DNA of 64,000 bases from Aulosira sp. FACHB-615. GTDB lineage: Bacteria; Cyanobacteriota; Cyanobacteriia; Cyanobacteriales; Nostocaceae. The stretch lies in assembly GCF_014698045.1 (NCBI RefSeq), contig NZ_JACJSE010000011.1:1-64000 (forward strand). Direction: 5' to 3'. Positions 8,696 through 16,890 of the stretch are shown piece by piece (position 1 is the stretch's first letter; every line of letters begins with the position of its first letter). The notes under the pieces are model-generated. The model was not told where the DNA came from. It searched no databases and saw only the letters and a list, made by a program, of their open reading frames with translations. A program made the position numbers and the translations under genes.

Positions 8696-8983
8696 TTAGC
8701 TAGAGAAATAATTAGCAGACTCTAAGAGATCATTGTGTTGTCTTCCATCAGGCATTTTTGCTCCCCGCAGATTTGCCCTACTGAAATTTGCTCCTTTGAG
8801 TCCAGCCCAGTTTAAATTAGCATTGCTTAAATCAGCGCCGCTCAAATCTGCATTACTTAAATGTGCGCCACTCAAGTCTATTCCACTCAAATTTGCGTTA
8901 GTTAGGCTGATGCCTCTCCAGTCTGCCTCTCTAAAATTTCTTTCTCCGTTGGCATATCGTCTTAAAACTTCATTGGCATCCAT
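8696..8983 (-). CDS. Short pentapeptide-repeat protein
   Basis: 95 residues from the ATG at 8983. The frame extends to 9040, but MDANEVLRRYANGERNFREADW is the usual beginning of such proteins. About eight A(D/N)LSxA-type pentapeptides (LTNANLSGIDLSGAHLSNAD and on) form a right-handed quadrilateral beta-helix. Function is unknown, as for most cyanobacterial pentapeptide proteins. It lies between the secreted rhodanese and OCP on the same strand. Confidence 0.8.
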   Translation of the reverse strand: MDANEVLRRYANGERNFREADWRGISLTNANLSGIDLSGAHLSNADLSGADLSNANLNWAGLKGANFSRANLRGAKMPDGRQHNDLLESANYFSS

Positions 8984-9049
8984 ATTGGTTGCCTCACAAC
9001 GTATAGCGTTATCGCTGTTTATACATCTACTATAACTCATAATGTGCTA

Positions 9050-9559
9050 TTAAAACATCACAAGTTCACTTTGGGCGATCGCTTCTTTTGCGTTTTTCCA
9101 GCCGACAAAGCTAGGTGGAAATCCCCGCACATTCTCATAGCCTAATAGGTGTAGTGTCATTACCCCCATTGCCGAGCGATAACCAGAGGAGCAGTACAAT
9201 ACCACAGGGCGATCGCGGGGAATTTGATTCAGATTTTGCGACAGAGTTCGCAGGGGAATATTAATTGCGTTAGGTATATGTCCAGATTGATACTCAGAAG
9301 TTTCTCGCACATCTATTAACATAGGTTGAGACTTCTTCAACAGGCTTTTTAACTCTTCGACAGAGGCGATCGTGTAATAGCCTGCGGGAATCGAAGTGAG
9401 AAAGCGATCAACTCCTGATTCTAGATTGGGGGGTTGAGAGATTGATTCAGCCTGTGTGAGATTTGCTGCTAGAGTTGGGCTAAATCCAACTCCAACCCAG
9501 AGGTAAAAACACATAGCAAATCCCAGGAATATGGTCTGAATTGATTTCTTAAATATCAT
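9050..9559 (-). CDS. Exported single-domain rhodanese
   Basis: 169 residues. A signal peptide (IFLGFAMCFYLWVGVGFSPTLAAN) is followed by one rhodanese domain (about 60-165) with LIDVRETSEYQSGHIPNAINIP and the active loop CSSGYRS containing the catalytic cysteine. It probably handles sulfane sulfur in the periplasm or thylakoid lumen. It is the last intact member of a minus-strand series (Rieske, DsbA remnant, membrane-protein remnant, rhodanese). A cytoplasmic rhodanese lies at 11937. Confidence 0.87.
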   Translation of the reverse strand: MIFKKSIQTIFLGFAMCFYLWVGVGFSPTLAANLTQAESISQPPNLESGVDRFLTSIPAGYYTIASVEELKSLLKKSQPMLIDVRETSEYQSGHIPNAINIPLRTLSQNLNQIPRDRPVVLYCSSGYRSAMGVMTLHLLGYENVRGFPPSFVGWKNAKEAIAQSELVMF

Positions 9560-9590
9560 ATAGTTTTGCCATTTTTAGGGAGTAAATCAA

Positions 9591-10090
9591 TTAAAGCTTC
9601 TGGTTTAACACGAGGCGATTTCTGTGTTTCATATAAGCAAAGTAACTAGCAATAATCATTAGAAATGCTGGAGCCGCAAGCCATAACCAGAAACCAGGAA
9701 GTAACTTGGTTAATAGAAGATGACTATAGGGATTACTACCATTTGGTAAGGCCAGCCAATATGCTGATATTGTTCCTGTAAAGCCGACAATAATGGCAAT
9801 AAAAGCAGAAAATATGGAGAATTTGTATTTTTTTGTACAAACGATTTACAGGAAAACCAATAAAGCGGATTGGCTAAACAGCCAATAGCTGGAATTTGAA
9901 GAAAGAACAATCCAAGTATTCCCCAAATTGTAACTTCAGCCCCCTTCATAACAGAAATAAAACTTGTCTGCTTTGTCTGGTTGTCAACTATATCAAAAGC
10001 AAGTGCTGGCAAGCTAAGTCCTATTATGTAGAGCAACAAAGATATTCCCAATAGAACTAAGCGTTTATTAAATAAAAGTGGTTTTTTCAT
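9591..10090 (-). pseudogene. Frameshifted small membrane protein
   Basis: The frame from 10090 encodes MKKPLLFNKRLVLLGISLLL and several membrane segments, then ends at 9710 with unrelated residues. After the run of seven T at 9828-9834, the other frame continues a hydrophobic protein (SAFIAIIVGFTGTISAYWLA and on) to a natural stop at 9591. Adding one base in that run gives exactly 167 codons. So this is one gene of about 166 residues carrying a 1-base deletion, or an assembly error in a homopolymer. Family not recognised. Confidence 0.75.
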
Positions 10091-10137
10091 GGATGTATTT
10101 TAATTGCGATCGCGTCTTTACTATTAAGGCAAGATTC

Positions 10138-10429
10138 CTAACACCAGGATTGTTCTCCTGGAGGATTGTGTAGTAACTCCCGAATATTGGCTTCGATCAC
10201 CCGATAGCCCACATTGCCGTTGAGTCTCTGCCGTCCTTCATTAAAAATTAGGGTGGGGCTGACTGTAACTGTCTGTTCTTTCACGAGCAACACCAAATAC
10301 GGGGACAAAGTGGTGTGCGATCGCAATCTTGTCTTCAAAGGTGGTTTTTAACTCATCCAGACGAACCTGAGCAATATAAGCCCAAACGCAGAGAACATCG
10401 GAAAAGTAAAAAATCCGAATCGGTTCCAT
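10138..10429 (-). pseudogene. DsbA-family thioredoxin-like gene with internal deletion
   Basis: The N-terminus (MEPIRIFYFSDVLCVWAYIA, then VPVFGVARER) and C-terminus (VSPTLIFNEGRQRLNGNVGY, ending EQSWC) both look like DsbA/FrnE-type oxidoreductases of about 200 or more residues. The two parts lie in different frames and join near 10265, so well over 100 central residues are missing. Both ORF pieces are remnants of one gene. The start lies 13 bp after the Rieske stop, suggesting an ancestral operon. Confidence 0.75.
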
Positions 10430-10441
10430 TTCACTTCATCC

Positions 10442-10978
10442 TTAGACCCACCAGGGCTGATTTCCAGTGCGAGGATCAGTTTCCGTCCAAGGCGAGATTA
10501 AAATACTGTTATCGATCACTGCAACCTGGACAATCTTAAGTGGTAGAGGAGCCGGGCCATGCACTACTGTACCATCTGGGGCATAGCGAGAACCATGACA
10601 GGGACATTGAAACTGCTGATCCAAGGGATTCCAGGGGAAGGTACAACCGAGGTGGGTGCAGTTATCGACAAGCCCAATATGATCTAGGGTGTGATCTTCT
10701 TTGACAATCAGATAGGTGGGTTCTCCTGCCAAACCGGCAACTAAGGCACGGGTTCCCGGTGCGTCAGCCAGAATTTGCGATGCTGGGATTTGTGTCCCTA
10801 GAATATCTTTGGCCAAAATAGCACCTCCAACCCCCGTTTTTTCTGCTGGAGCAATCAAGAATTTGCCAGCAGGATAGAGCGCAGCACCCGCAGTGACCGC
10901 GACGGTTGCTCCGGTAAGAAAGTTGAGGATTTGCCGTCTTGATAGGGATGGATTTTCGAGTGGAATACTAGTATCCAT
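10442..10978 (-). CDS. petC: Rieske iron-sulfur protein (PetC-like paralogue)
   Basis: 178 residues. A twin-Arg-like N-terminus (SLSRRQILNFLTGATVAV) also forms the membrane anchor. The Rieske cluster motifs are C107-T-H109-L-G-C112 and C125-P-C127-H128-G-S. Length and motifs match PetC of the cytochrome b6f complex, but the gene stands alone without petA and sits with thiol and sulfur genes. It is therefore more likely one of the minor PetC paralogues of cyanobacteria than the main subunit. It is divergent from the persulfide dioxygenase-like gene, with a 99-bp shared promoter region. Confidence 0.85.
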   Translation of the reverse strand: MDTSIPLENPSLSRRQILNFLTGATVAVTAGAALYPAGKFLIAPAEKTGVGGAILAKDILGTQIPASQILADAPGTRALVAGLAGEPTYLIVKEDHTLDHIGLVDNCTHLGCTFPWNPLDQQFQCPCHGSRYAPDGTVVHGPAPLPLKIVQVAVIDNSILISPWTETDPRTGNQPWWV

Positions 10979-11019
10979 GTTCGTTAATTAGATATTCTGT
11001 CAAAGTAGTAGACATTTTT

Positions 11020-11048
11020 ATTATACTACCATATAGTTATATTATTAA
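11020..11048. promoter_or_regulatory. Candidate operator of the persulfide operon
   Basis: The divergent promoter contains TATACTACCATATAGTTATA, which resembles ATACTATATAGTAATATAG before the ArsR gene at 13341-13360. Matching sites in front of the operon and in front of its repressor gene suggest autoregulation by the ArsR/BigR-like protein. Inferred by eye only. Confidence 0.45.
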
Positions 11049-11077
11049 AACAATAAGTTTTCGTTGAGATAAGCAAT

Positions 11078-11770
11078 ATGTTATTCCGACAACTATTTGA
11101 CGTAGAAACTAGTACATATACTTATTTAATTGCAGATTTAGTCACGAAAACAGGGATTTTGGTTGATCCGGTATTAGAACAAGTGGAGCGCGATCGCCAA
11201 TTACTGCAAGAATTAGGAATAACGCTGAAATATTGTTTAGAAACCCACATCCACGCCGATCATATTACTGGCACAGCAAAACTGCGGGAAATAACAGGTT
11301 GTTTGGGAATTGTGCCAGAAAATGCCCAAGCTGGATGTGCCGATAGATTTATGAAAGATGGCGAAGTTATAGAATTAGGCAGCGTCAAAGTAGAAGCGAT
11401 CGCCACCCTCGGCCATACTGATAGCCATAATGCCTATTTAGTGAACGGTACTCACCTACTCACCGGAGATTCATTATTTATTCGTGGTTGTGGAAGAACA
11501 GACTTTCAGAGTGGCAATGCTGGAATGATGTACGATGCTGTCACCCAAAAATTATTCACATTGCCCGACGAAACCTTAGTCTATCCTGGTCATGACTATC
11601 GTGGTCATACAGTTTCCACCATTGGCGAAGAAAAACAATTAAACCCTCGGTTTGCAGGACGTAACCGCGAAGAATTTATCCAGTTAATGGCAAACCTAAA
11701 TTTACCCAACCCGAAAAAAATCATGGAAGCCGTACCCGCCAACCAACGCTGCGGTAACGTGGCGGCGTAA
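11078..11770 (+). CDS. Persulfide dioxygenase-like metallo-beta-lactamase-fold enzyme
   Basis: 230 residues. The motif THIHADHITG (HxHxDH), a later ATLGHTDS histidine, TGDSLFIRGCGRTDFQ and VYPGHDY are the hallmarks of the ETHE1 group. ETHE1 enzymes oxidise glutathione persulfide to sulfite in the cytoplasm using one non-haem iron. A rhodanese, a TauE exporter and an ArsR regulator follow, the usual sulfide/persulfide detoxification set. A glyoxalase II function is less likely because of the GRTDFQ motif. Confidence 0.88.
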   Translation: MLFRQLFDVETSTYTYLIADLVTKTGILVDPVLEQVERDRQLLQELGITLKYCLETHIHADHITGTAKLREITGCLGIVPENAQAGCADRFMKDGEVIELGSVKVEAIATLGHTDSHNAYLVNGTHLLTGDSLFIRGCGRTDFQSGNAGMMYDAVTQKLFTLPDETLVYPGHDYRGHTVSTIGEEKQLNPRFAGRNREEFIQLMANLNLPNPKKIMEAVPANQRCGNVAA

Positions 11771-11936
11771 TTAAGAAGGGGAGTAGGGAGTAGGGGGAAG
11801 AAATTTTTGTAACCTACTTGTCAATCCCATTTATAGAATCTCTGCGTGCTTTTCTTTGCGCCTACCCTGCGGGAACGCCAAGGACGAATGCGCGAAACAC
11901 TCTGCGTTTAAAAATATTCCTCAAAGGTAAACAGTC

Positions 11937-12482
11937 ATGACCACTTCTCATATACGCAAATTACAAACCATTGACGCTCAGACTCTTCAACAGTTACTCA
12001 AACAACAAACTGTCACCCTGATAGATGTGCGTGAACCATCTGAATATGCTGGAGAACATATTCCCAATACAACACTAATGTCCTTATCCAAATTTGATCC
12101 GCGCAAAGTGCCGCAAACCCAAGACACCCAAGTAGTTCTTTACTGTCGTTCTGGGAATCGTTCAACAATGGCGGCGCAAAAACTATTTGATGCTGGATTT
12201 ACAGAAGTTACCCATCTTAACGGCGGGATGACAGCTTGGAAAGCCGCAGGTTATCCCACCAAAATTAACCCAAATGCCCCAATTAGTTTAATACGGCAAG
12301 TACAAATTGTTGCAGGCTCTTTGGTGGTTACAGGCACATTGCTGGGCGCTTTTGTTTCTCCTTGGTTTTTGATTCTCAGTGGCTTTGTCGGAAGCGGATT
12401 GATGTTCGCGGGAATTACAGATACCTGTGCATTAGGAATGCTACTAGCAAAACTGCCTTATAACCAACGGAGTAGTGCATGA
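11937..12482 (+). CDS. Rhodanese with C-terminal membrane domain (YgaP-like)
   Basis: 181 residues. The rhodanese domain (about 10-105) has VTLIDVREPSEYAGEHIPN and active loop YCRSGNRS. A DUF2892 region with two membrane helices follows (IVAGSLVVTGTLLGAFVSPW and ILSGFVGSGLMFAGITDTCALG). YgaP-type proteins transfer sulfane sulfur at the inner face of the membrane. It overlaps the next gene by four bases (ATGA, 12479-12482), indicating translational coupling. Confidence 0.9.
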   Translation: MTTSHIRKLQTIDAQTLQQLLKQQTVTLIDVREPSEYAGEHIPNTTLMSLSKFDPRKVPQTQDTQVVLYCRSGNRSTMAAQKLFDAGFTEVTHLNGGMTAWKAAGYPTKINPNAPISLIRQVQIVAGSLVVTGTLLGAFVSPWFLILSGFVGSGLMFAGITDTCALGMLLAKLPYNQRSSA

Positions 12483-13351
12483 CCTGGATAATTGGACATA
12501 TACTAGCTGCTTGTATTGGGTTGAGTTTAGGTTTGATTGGTGGCGGTGGTTCTGTATTGGCGTTGCCAGTTTTAGTTTATGTTATGGGTATACCCACAAA
12601 ATCTGCGATCGCTATGACTTTGGCGATCGTCGGGACTGTGAGTTTGTTGGGTATAATTCCTCACTGGCGAGCTAAAAACATTCAGTTAAAAACAGCATTA
12701 ATTTTTGGTTCCGCCACTATGTTGGGAACATTTATCGGGGCAAAAATAGCCTTGCTACCCTTTGTCACCGAAACTTTCCAAATGCTGCTGTTTGCCATCA
12801 TGATGTTATTGGCAGCAGTATTCATGATTCGCCGTAGTTCTCAAAAAGTAGCCCCAGATGATCAGTTAGCTTTGTACCCTCCACCAGTCTGTCAATATTG
12901 CTGGTTATGGTTAATGACTGAAGGATTAGGGGTGGGAATACTCACTGGCTTGATTGGTGTTGGTGGTGGATTTGCAATTGTTCCAGCTTTAGTACTTTTG
13001 GGAAAAGTACCGATGAAAAAAGCAATTGGCACATCACTCTTAATTATTGTGTTTAATTCAATTGCTGGTTTTTTGAGCTATTGGGGACATATTTCTTTTA
13101 ATTGGCAGTTGATGTTATCTTTTATTGTGGCTGCTAGTGGTGGAACAATTTTCGGTGCATATTTGGCAGAATTTGTTCCTGCTCATAGACTGCAAAAAAG
13201 CTTTGGCTATTTTTTACTAGCAGTTGCAGCTTTAGTACTATTTCAAAATCGCCATTCTTTTCAATCCAGCAAAGTATCAGAATACACCCCTAACATTCGT
13301 GATCGACTTTATGTTTCTGCGAACAAGAATCATGATACCAATACTATATAG
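12479..13351 (+). CDS. TauE/SafE-family sulfite exporter
   Basis: 290 residues, about eight membrane helices in two similar halves. Each half begins with the family's Gly-rich motif (LSLGLIGGGGSVLALPVLVY and GILTGLIGVGGGFAIVPALV). The family exports sulfite, sulfonates or related anions. Placed after the persulfide dioxygenase and rhodanese genes, it most likely removes the sulfite formed by persulfide oxidation. Confidence 0.9.
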   Translation: MTWIIGHILAACIGLSLGLIGGGGSVLALPVLVYVMGIPTKSAIAMTLAIVGTVSLLGIIPHWRAKNIQLKTALIFGSATMLGTFIGAKIALLPFVTETFQMLLFAIMMLLAAVFMIRRSSQKVAPDDQLALYPPPVCQYCWLWLMTEGLGVGILTGLIGVGGGFAIVPALVLLGKVPMKKAIGTSLLIIVFNSIAGFLSYWGHISFNWQLMLSFIVAASGGTIFGAYLAEFVPAHRLQKSFGYFLLAVAALVLFQNRHSFQSSKVSEYTPNIRDRLYVSANKNHDTNTI

Positions 13352-13375
13352 TAATATAGTAGATAGATATATTTA
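13341..13375. promoter_or_regulatory. Palindromic AT-rich operator before the ArsR gene
   Basis: ACTATATAGT (13343-13352) is a perfect palindrome, followed by AATATAGTAGATAGATATAT. It overlaps the end of the TauE gene and lies about 30 bp before the repressor start. A similar site precedes the operon at about 11020. Confidence 0.5.
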
Positions 13376-13378
13376 GCC

Positions 13379-13729
13379 ATGAGTATGTTAGAAAATTCAC
13401 CTGCTGCCCTGGGGCCAATTGCAGATTATTTTAAAGTACTTTCAGAAACTAGCAGGCTCCAAGTTTTATGTAGTTTAAAATCGGGTAGCAAAAACGTCTC
13501 AGAAATTATCGAAGCTACCGGACTGGGACAAGCCAATGTGTCGAAACACTTAAAAATTTTGGCACAAGCAGGTATTGTTCATCGTCAACCACAAGGAGTC
13601 AGTATTTACTATGAGATTGTTGACCCTTTAATTTTTGAGATTTGCGAACTGGTGTGCGATCGCCTCTCAATTCGTTTAGAACAACAAACGGCGCAGTTAA
13701 AACAACTAGAAGCTTTACGCAGCCGTTGA
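13379..13729 (+). CDS. ArsR/SmtB-family regulator, BigR/SqrR-like
   Basis: 116 residues with a winged helix-turn-helix (recognition helix GLGQANVSKHLKILAQAGIV). Cys31 (QVLCSL) and Cys93 (ELVCDRL) are placed like the two redox cysteines of the persulfide sensors BigR and SqrR; Cys89 is an extra one. The metal-binding motif of SmtB/ArsR (ELCVCDL) is absent. As the last gene of the sulfide operon it is probably a persulfide-responsive repressor. Confidence 0.85.
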   Translation: MSMLENSPAALGPIADYFKVLSETSRLQVLCSLKSGSKNVSEIIEATGLGQANVSKHLKILAQAGIVHRQPQGVSIYYEIVDPLIFEICELVCDRLSIRLEQQTAQLKQLEALRSR

Positions 13730-13747
13730 AATTATATTACTTTTGCG

Positions 13748-13769
13748 CCCTCTTTATGAGGGTTTTTTT
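13748..13769 (+). terminator. Rho-independent terminator after the ArsR gene
   Basis: CCCTC-TTTAT-GAGGG followed by seven T. It overlaps the stop codon of the convergent Mrp gene (13754). Confidence 0.85.
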
Positions 13770-14794
13770 GTGGTTGTCTTGAAAGTGGTGTGAAGTGCGA
13801 TCGCAATTTTTCTAAAAACCTCACTCGCTGGGGAAGCTTGTTCACTCCTGGCTATGGGATTTCCGCTATCACCACCGCTACAAATACGCGAATCAATGGG
13901 GATTTGTCCCAGTAAAGGCGTTTGTAATTCGGCTGCGAGTTGTTCACCGCCACCACTACCAAAAATATAAGTGCGTGAACCACAATCTCCACAGATTAAA
14001 TAACTCATATTTTCTACGATACCCAGCACAGGAACACCGACTTGGCGGAACATATATATATTACGTCGAACATCTGCAACAGCTACTTGCTGCGGAGTCG
14101 TCACTAAAATCACCCCACAAATTGGACTTTCTTGAATAATCGTAATTTGAGCATCACCTGTACCTGGTGGTAAATCTATTAATAAATAATCTAATTCGCC
14201 CCATTCCACATCATTAATAAATTGGGTAATAATTTTGTGCAGTACAGGCCCCCGCCAAGCCAAAGGACGATTTTTTTCTGCCAATAAACCCACCGACATT
14301 AATTTAATTCCTTGCACTTCTAAAGGTAAAAACTTCTCACCTGTAGGAGTCTGAATTACTTCCACATCAGCTTGTCCTAAACCCAACATTTGCGGCACAT
14401 TCGGCCCATAAACATCCGCATCCAATAGCCCAACTTTTGCCCCTTGTAAACTTAAAGCGGCGGCTATATTTACAGCAGTTGTTGATTTACCAACACCACC
14501 CTTACCACTAGAAACTCCCAGAGTGATTTTCACCCCAGGAATTGTACAAATTTGAATATAAGTCTTTTTACACCAAGTTAAAGCTGATAATTTAACTTCA
14601 ACTTCTGTTTTTAATTCCTGCTGATGAGAACCAATATATAAACGCAAGTAAACGTAGTCACTAACTATGCGGAGATTTCGCACCATTCCCAAACTTACAA
14701 TGTCGTTTTTTAAAATTGGTTCGATTACCTGCTTGAGCAGTCCAACTACTTCTTGTTGATAAGAAGAAAATTCTGATTGTACCATTATCATCAA
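13754..14794 (-). CDS. mrp: Mrp/NBP35-family iron-sulfur cluster carrier ATPase
   Basis: 346 residues. An N-terminal MIP18/DUF59-like domain (about 1-85) precedes a P-loop ATPase with deviant Walker A GVSSGKGGVGKST, LLDADVYGPNVPQMLG, LIDLPPGTGDAQ and a C-terminal CGDCG (CxxC) motif for the bridging cluster. It acts as a scaffold or carrier of Fe-S clusters in the cytosol. Several in-frame ATGs exist (MMIMVQ); the third, at 14785, is an equally good start. Confidence 0.92.
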   Translation of the reverse strand: MMIMVQSEFSSYQQEVVGLLKQVIEPILKNDIVSLGMVRNLRIVSDYVYLRLYIGSHQQELKTEVEVKLSALTWCKKTYIQICTIPGVKITLGVSSGKGGVGKSTTAVNIAAALSLQGAKVGLLDADVYGPNVPQMLGLGQADVEVIQTPTGEKFLPLEVQGIKLMSVGLLAEKNRPLAWRGPVLHKIITQFINDVEWGELDYLLIDLPPGTGDAQITIIQESPICGVILVTTPQQVAVADVRRNIYMFRQVGVPVLGIVENMSYLICGDCGSRTYIFGSGGGEQLAAELQTPLLGQIPIDSRICSGGDSGNPIARSEQASPASEVFRKIAIALHTTFKTTTKKPS

Positions 14795-14806
14795 TTCTCT
14801 GAGAGT

Positions 14807-14990
14807 TTATCTATCAAGTAATTTCAGTAAATCATTCAAGCTATTGATTTGTTTTATAATCGAAAAATATGCCTCTGAATTTTTGGAACGACGGTTCAGC
14901 CAAACTCCTATTAAACCAGCATTATTGGCGGCGATCGCATCTAATTCAAGGTTATCCCCCACGTAAACAGATTGATCAATATAAATCTCA
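14807..14990 (-). pseudogene. C-terminal fragment of a HAD-family hydrolase
   Basis: The minus strand reads IDQSVYVGDNLELDAIAANN and continues AGLIGVWLNRRS to a stop at 14807. GDNLELD followed by AGLIGVW is HAD motif IV plus the terminal strand. The catalytic N-terminal part is missing; homology stops near 14990, exactly where the NUDIX gene begins. A HAD N-terminal fragment on the same strand lies at 18201-18269. Confidence 0.75.
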
Positions 14991-15427
14991 TGAAAAATAA
15001 TCCATTTAAGCTGATACCCGCCTCTTATTTAATTTTGATTAAGGATGAAAAAATATTACTCATTAGACGTTTTAATACAGGATATGAAGATGGAAACTAT
15101 AGTGTTGTTGCAGGTTTAGTAGATGGAAATGAAACTTTTGTACAGGCTGTAGTCAGAGAAGCAAAAGAAGAAGTAGGAATAGATTTAAATATAAAAGATT
15201 TGGAAGTAATTCATATTATTCATCGTAAGGATTCAGGACAAGAATGGATTGATGCTTTTATCTTGGCAAATACATGGAAATATGAACCTGAAAATATGGA
15301 GCCTCAAAAATGCGATGATTTGGGTTGGTTTGAAGTTGAATCTCTTCCTAAAAATATAGTTCAATATGTGAAACAAGCAATTGAAAATATAAAAAAAGGA
15401 ATCTTTTATAGCGAGTATGGTTGGTAA
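14990..15427 (+). CDS. NUDIX hydrolase
   Basis: 145 residues from the ATG at 14990 (MKNNPFKLIPASYLILIK). The NUDIX box is complete: GLVDGNETFVQAVVREAKEE followed by VGI (Gx5Ex7REUxEExGU). The family hydrolyses nucleoside-diphosphate derivatives; the substrate is unclear. The gene is AT-rich and on the opposite strand to its neighbours, with truncated genes on both sides, which points to recent insertion. An alternative in-frame ATG at 14972 would add six residues. Confidence 0.88.
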   Translation: MKNNPFKLIPASYLILIKDEKILLIRRFNTGYEDGNYSVVAGLVDGNETFVQAVVREAKEEVGIDLNIKDLEVIHIIHRKDSGQEWIDAFILANTWKYEPENMEPQKCDDLGWFEVESLPKNIVQYVKQAIENIKKGIFYSEYGW

Positions 15428-15434
15428 TTTACAC

Positions 15435-15560
15435 TCAGTACTTAGGCACGATTTGAGGAGTCAAATCATCAGCTATAGCGACAATCAAACGATTATGAAC
15501 TTGATGCCAAAGTTCAGGCTGTTCCAAATACGGGTTCATTCCAGGAAATGGATTTGCCAT
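15435..15560 (-). pseudogene. N-terminal fragment of a DUF4058 protein
   Basis: The ATG at 15560 opens MANPFPGMNPYLEQPELWHQ and VHNRLIVAIADDLTPQIVPK, the conserved start of the DUF4058 family, then hits a stop at 15435 after 41 residues. Family members are several times longer, so the 3' part was lost, apparently when the NUDIX gene arrived. Confidence 0.75.
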
Positions 15561-15582
15561 TGCATTTTCCCCTAATTATTGA

Positions 15583-16554
15583 CTACTCCCCTGATACTAT
15601 TTTATCTGTTTGTATCTTGTTAATCGCCCGTTGCGCTTGAATAGCAACTTCCCTGTCAGGGTCATCTAAAGCTTGTTGCAAAGGGATAATAAAATCAGAA
15701 TGAGCGAAATTACCCAGAGCAATTACAGCTTCTTTGCGAACATCTGCATATTCATCTGTTAAAGCTTGAATTAATTGCGGTATTACTTGAATATCTGGAA
15801 TTTTTTGTAAGGCTTGTGCTGTTGCTTTCCTGACTTGCCAATGTTCATCACTTAAAGCAGTCTCTAAGGCAAAAATTGCTTGATGATTTGCGTGAATAGC
15901 TAGAGATTTAGCCGCATTACGCCGCACTTGCCAATCATGATCATTAATCAGTGCTTGACTGAGTTTAGTAATTACTTCTGTATCTTGTAAATGTCCCAGA
16001 GTTAAAGCCGCCGCCCGCCGCACAACTGCTGATTCATCAAAGATTAAATCTAAAGCTTCTGGGCATTTTTCTAGTTGATTAAGATAACGCAATGTAGTTA
16101 TTGCCGTTTCTCTTAATTCGGGATTATTTGATTCTAAAAATGTTAATATATAGGGTAAAGATTGAATATCATGAATTTTACGCAGCAGCACTAAAATATT
16201 CGGTTGTGTATTGATATCACCAATTTGTAGTTTATCTAGTAAAAGTAATAAATCATCTTGACTAACTAACTCATTTAATGCTGATGCAGCTTCATTGCGA
16301 ATATCTTCATCTTGCGAACTCAAGCATTCAATTAAAGCCGGAATCGCCACAGGATTAGCAATTTCCCAAAGAGCAGATATAGCTATTTTCTGGACAGCAA
16401 TATTGTCATCTTTAAGGGCGATAATTAAAGCATCAATGCTCTCTTCTTCGCCAAGATGTTGCAAAGTTTTAACAGCTACCAAGCGGTCATTAACATCAGG
16501 CGATCGCAACATTTCTAACCATTGATTTAATTCAGAATTAGCACTTATAGACAT
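15583..16554 (-). CDS. HEAT-repeat protein
   Basis: 323 residues from the ATG at 16554. The longer open frame reads through a repeat-like leader and is rejected. The protein is almost wholly HEAT/PBS-lyase-type helical repeats of about 31 residues (DVNDRLVAVKTLQHLGEEES, DWQVRRNAAKSLAIHA, HWQVRKATAQALQKI). Such repeats serve as a protein-protein scaffold. It is not a clear phycobilin lyase. Next to the ferredoxin and AprA-like flavoprotein, it may act as an assembly or docking factor for them. Confidence 0.8.
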   Translation of the reverse strand: MSISANSELNQWLEMLRSPDVNDRLVAVKTLQHLGEEESIDALIIALKDDNIAVQKIAISALWEIANPVAIPALIECLSSQDEDIRNEAASALNELVSQDDLLLLLDKLQIGDINTQPNILVLLRKIHDIQSLPYILTFLESNNPELRETAITTLRYLNQLEKCPEALDLIFDESAVVRRAAALTLGHLQDTEVITKLSQALINDHDWQVRRNAAKSLAIHANHQAIFALETALSDEHWQVRKATAQALQKIPDIQVIPQLIQALTDEYADVRKEAVIALGNFAHSDFIIPLQQALDDPDREVAIQAQRAINKIQTDKIVSGE

Positions 16555-16631
16555 ATTGAATACTCCCTCTAAACTCTTACTCTCCACGCCTCCGCGCCTC
16601 TGCGTGAAATTCACATGACTCTAAGACATAA

Positions 16632-16859
16632 TTACCGCAACAAAAAAGGAATCTGCACCGTAATAGCATTAGTAGGACATTCCTTTTCACAAGGTAGACA
16701 AAACCAACACTCATCATATTTCATATATGCTTTCCCCGTCTCTGGATTCTTAGCCAACACATCTAAAGGACAAACCTCAATACAAGCAGTACATTTTTCT
16801 AAACATTTTGATTCATCAACAATGACAGGTACATCTACTCTTTGATTAATTAAAGCCAT
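16632..16859 (-). CDS. Two-cluster 4Fe-4S ferredoxin (AprB-like)
   Basis: 75 residues from the ATG at 16859, preceded by GGAG. Two cysteine sets, C-LEK-C-TA-C-IEV-CP and C-WF-C-LP-C-EKE-CP, bind two 4Fe-4S clusters. The short ferredoxin with a VDESKC start resembles the beta subunit of adenylylsulfate reductase. An AprA-like flavoprotein is encoded at 18891, so the two probably form a complex or electron-transfer pair. The fold is clear; the pairing is inferred. Confidence 0.87.
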   Translation of the reverse strand: MALINQRVDVPVIVDESKCLEKCTACIEVCPLDVLAKNPETGKAYMKYDECWFCLPCEKECPTNAITVQIPFLLR

Positions 16860-16890
16860 AACATCATTCTCCAACTTTGTAATTTAGACA

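Noticed and set aside
8733..9035. Plus-strand frame of 100 residues rich in LKSAPLK
   Set aside because: It is the antisense of the pentapeptide-repeat gene.
10138..10338. Independent 66-residue protein
   Set aside because: Its sequence is the C-terminal end of a DsbA-family protein whose N-terminus is the overlapping frame at 10241-10429.
13754..14794. ParA-type partition ATPase
   Set aside because: The DUF59-like N-domain, GKGGVGKST context and CxxC near the end are those of Mrp/NBP35.
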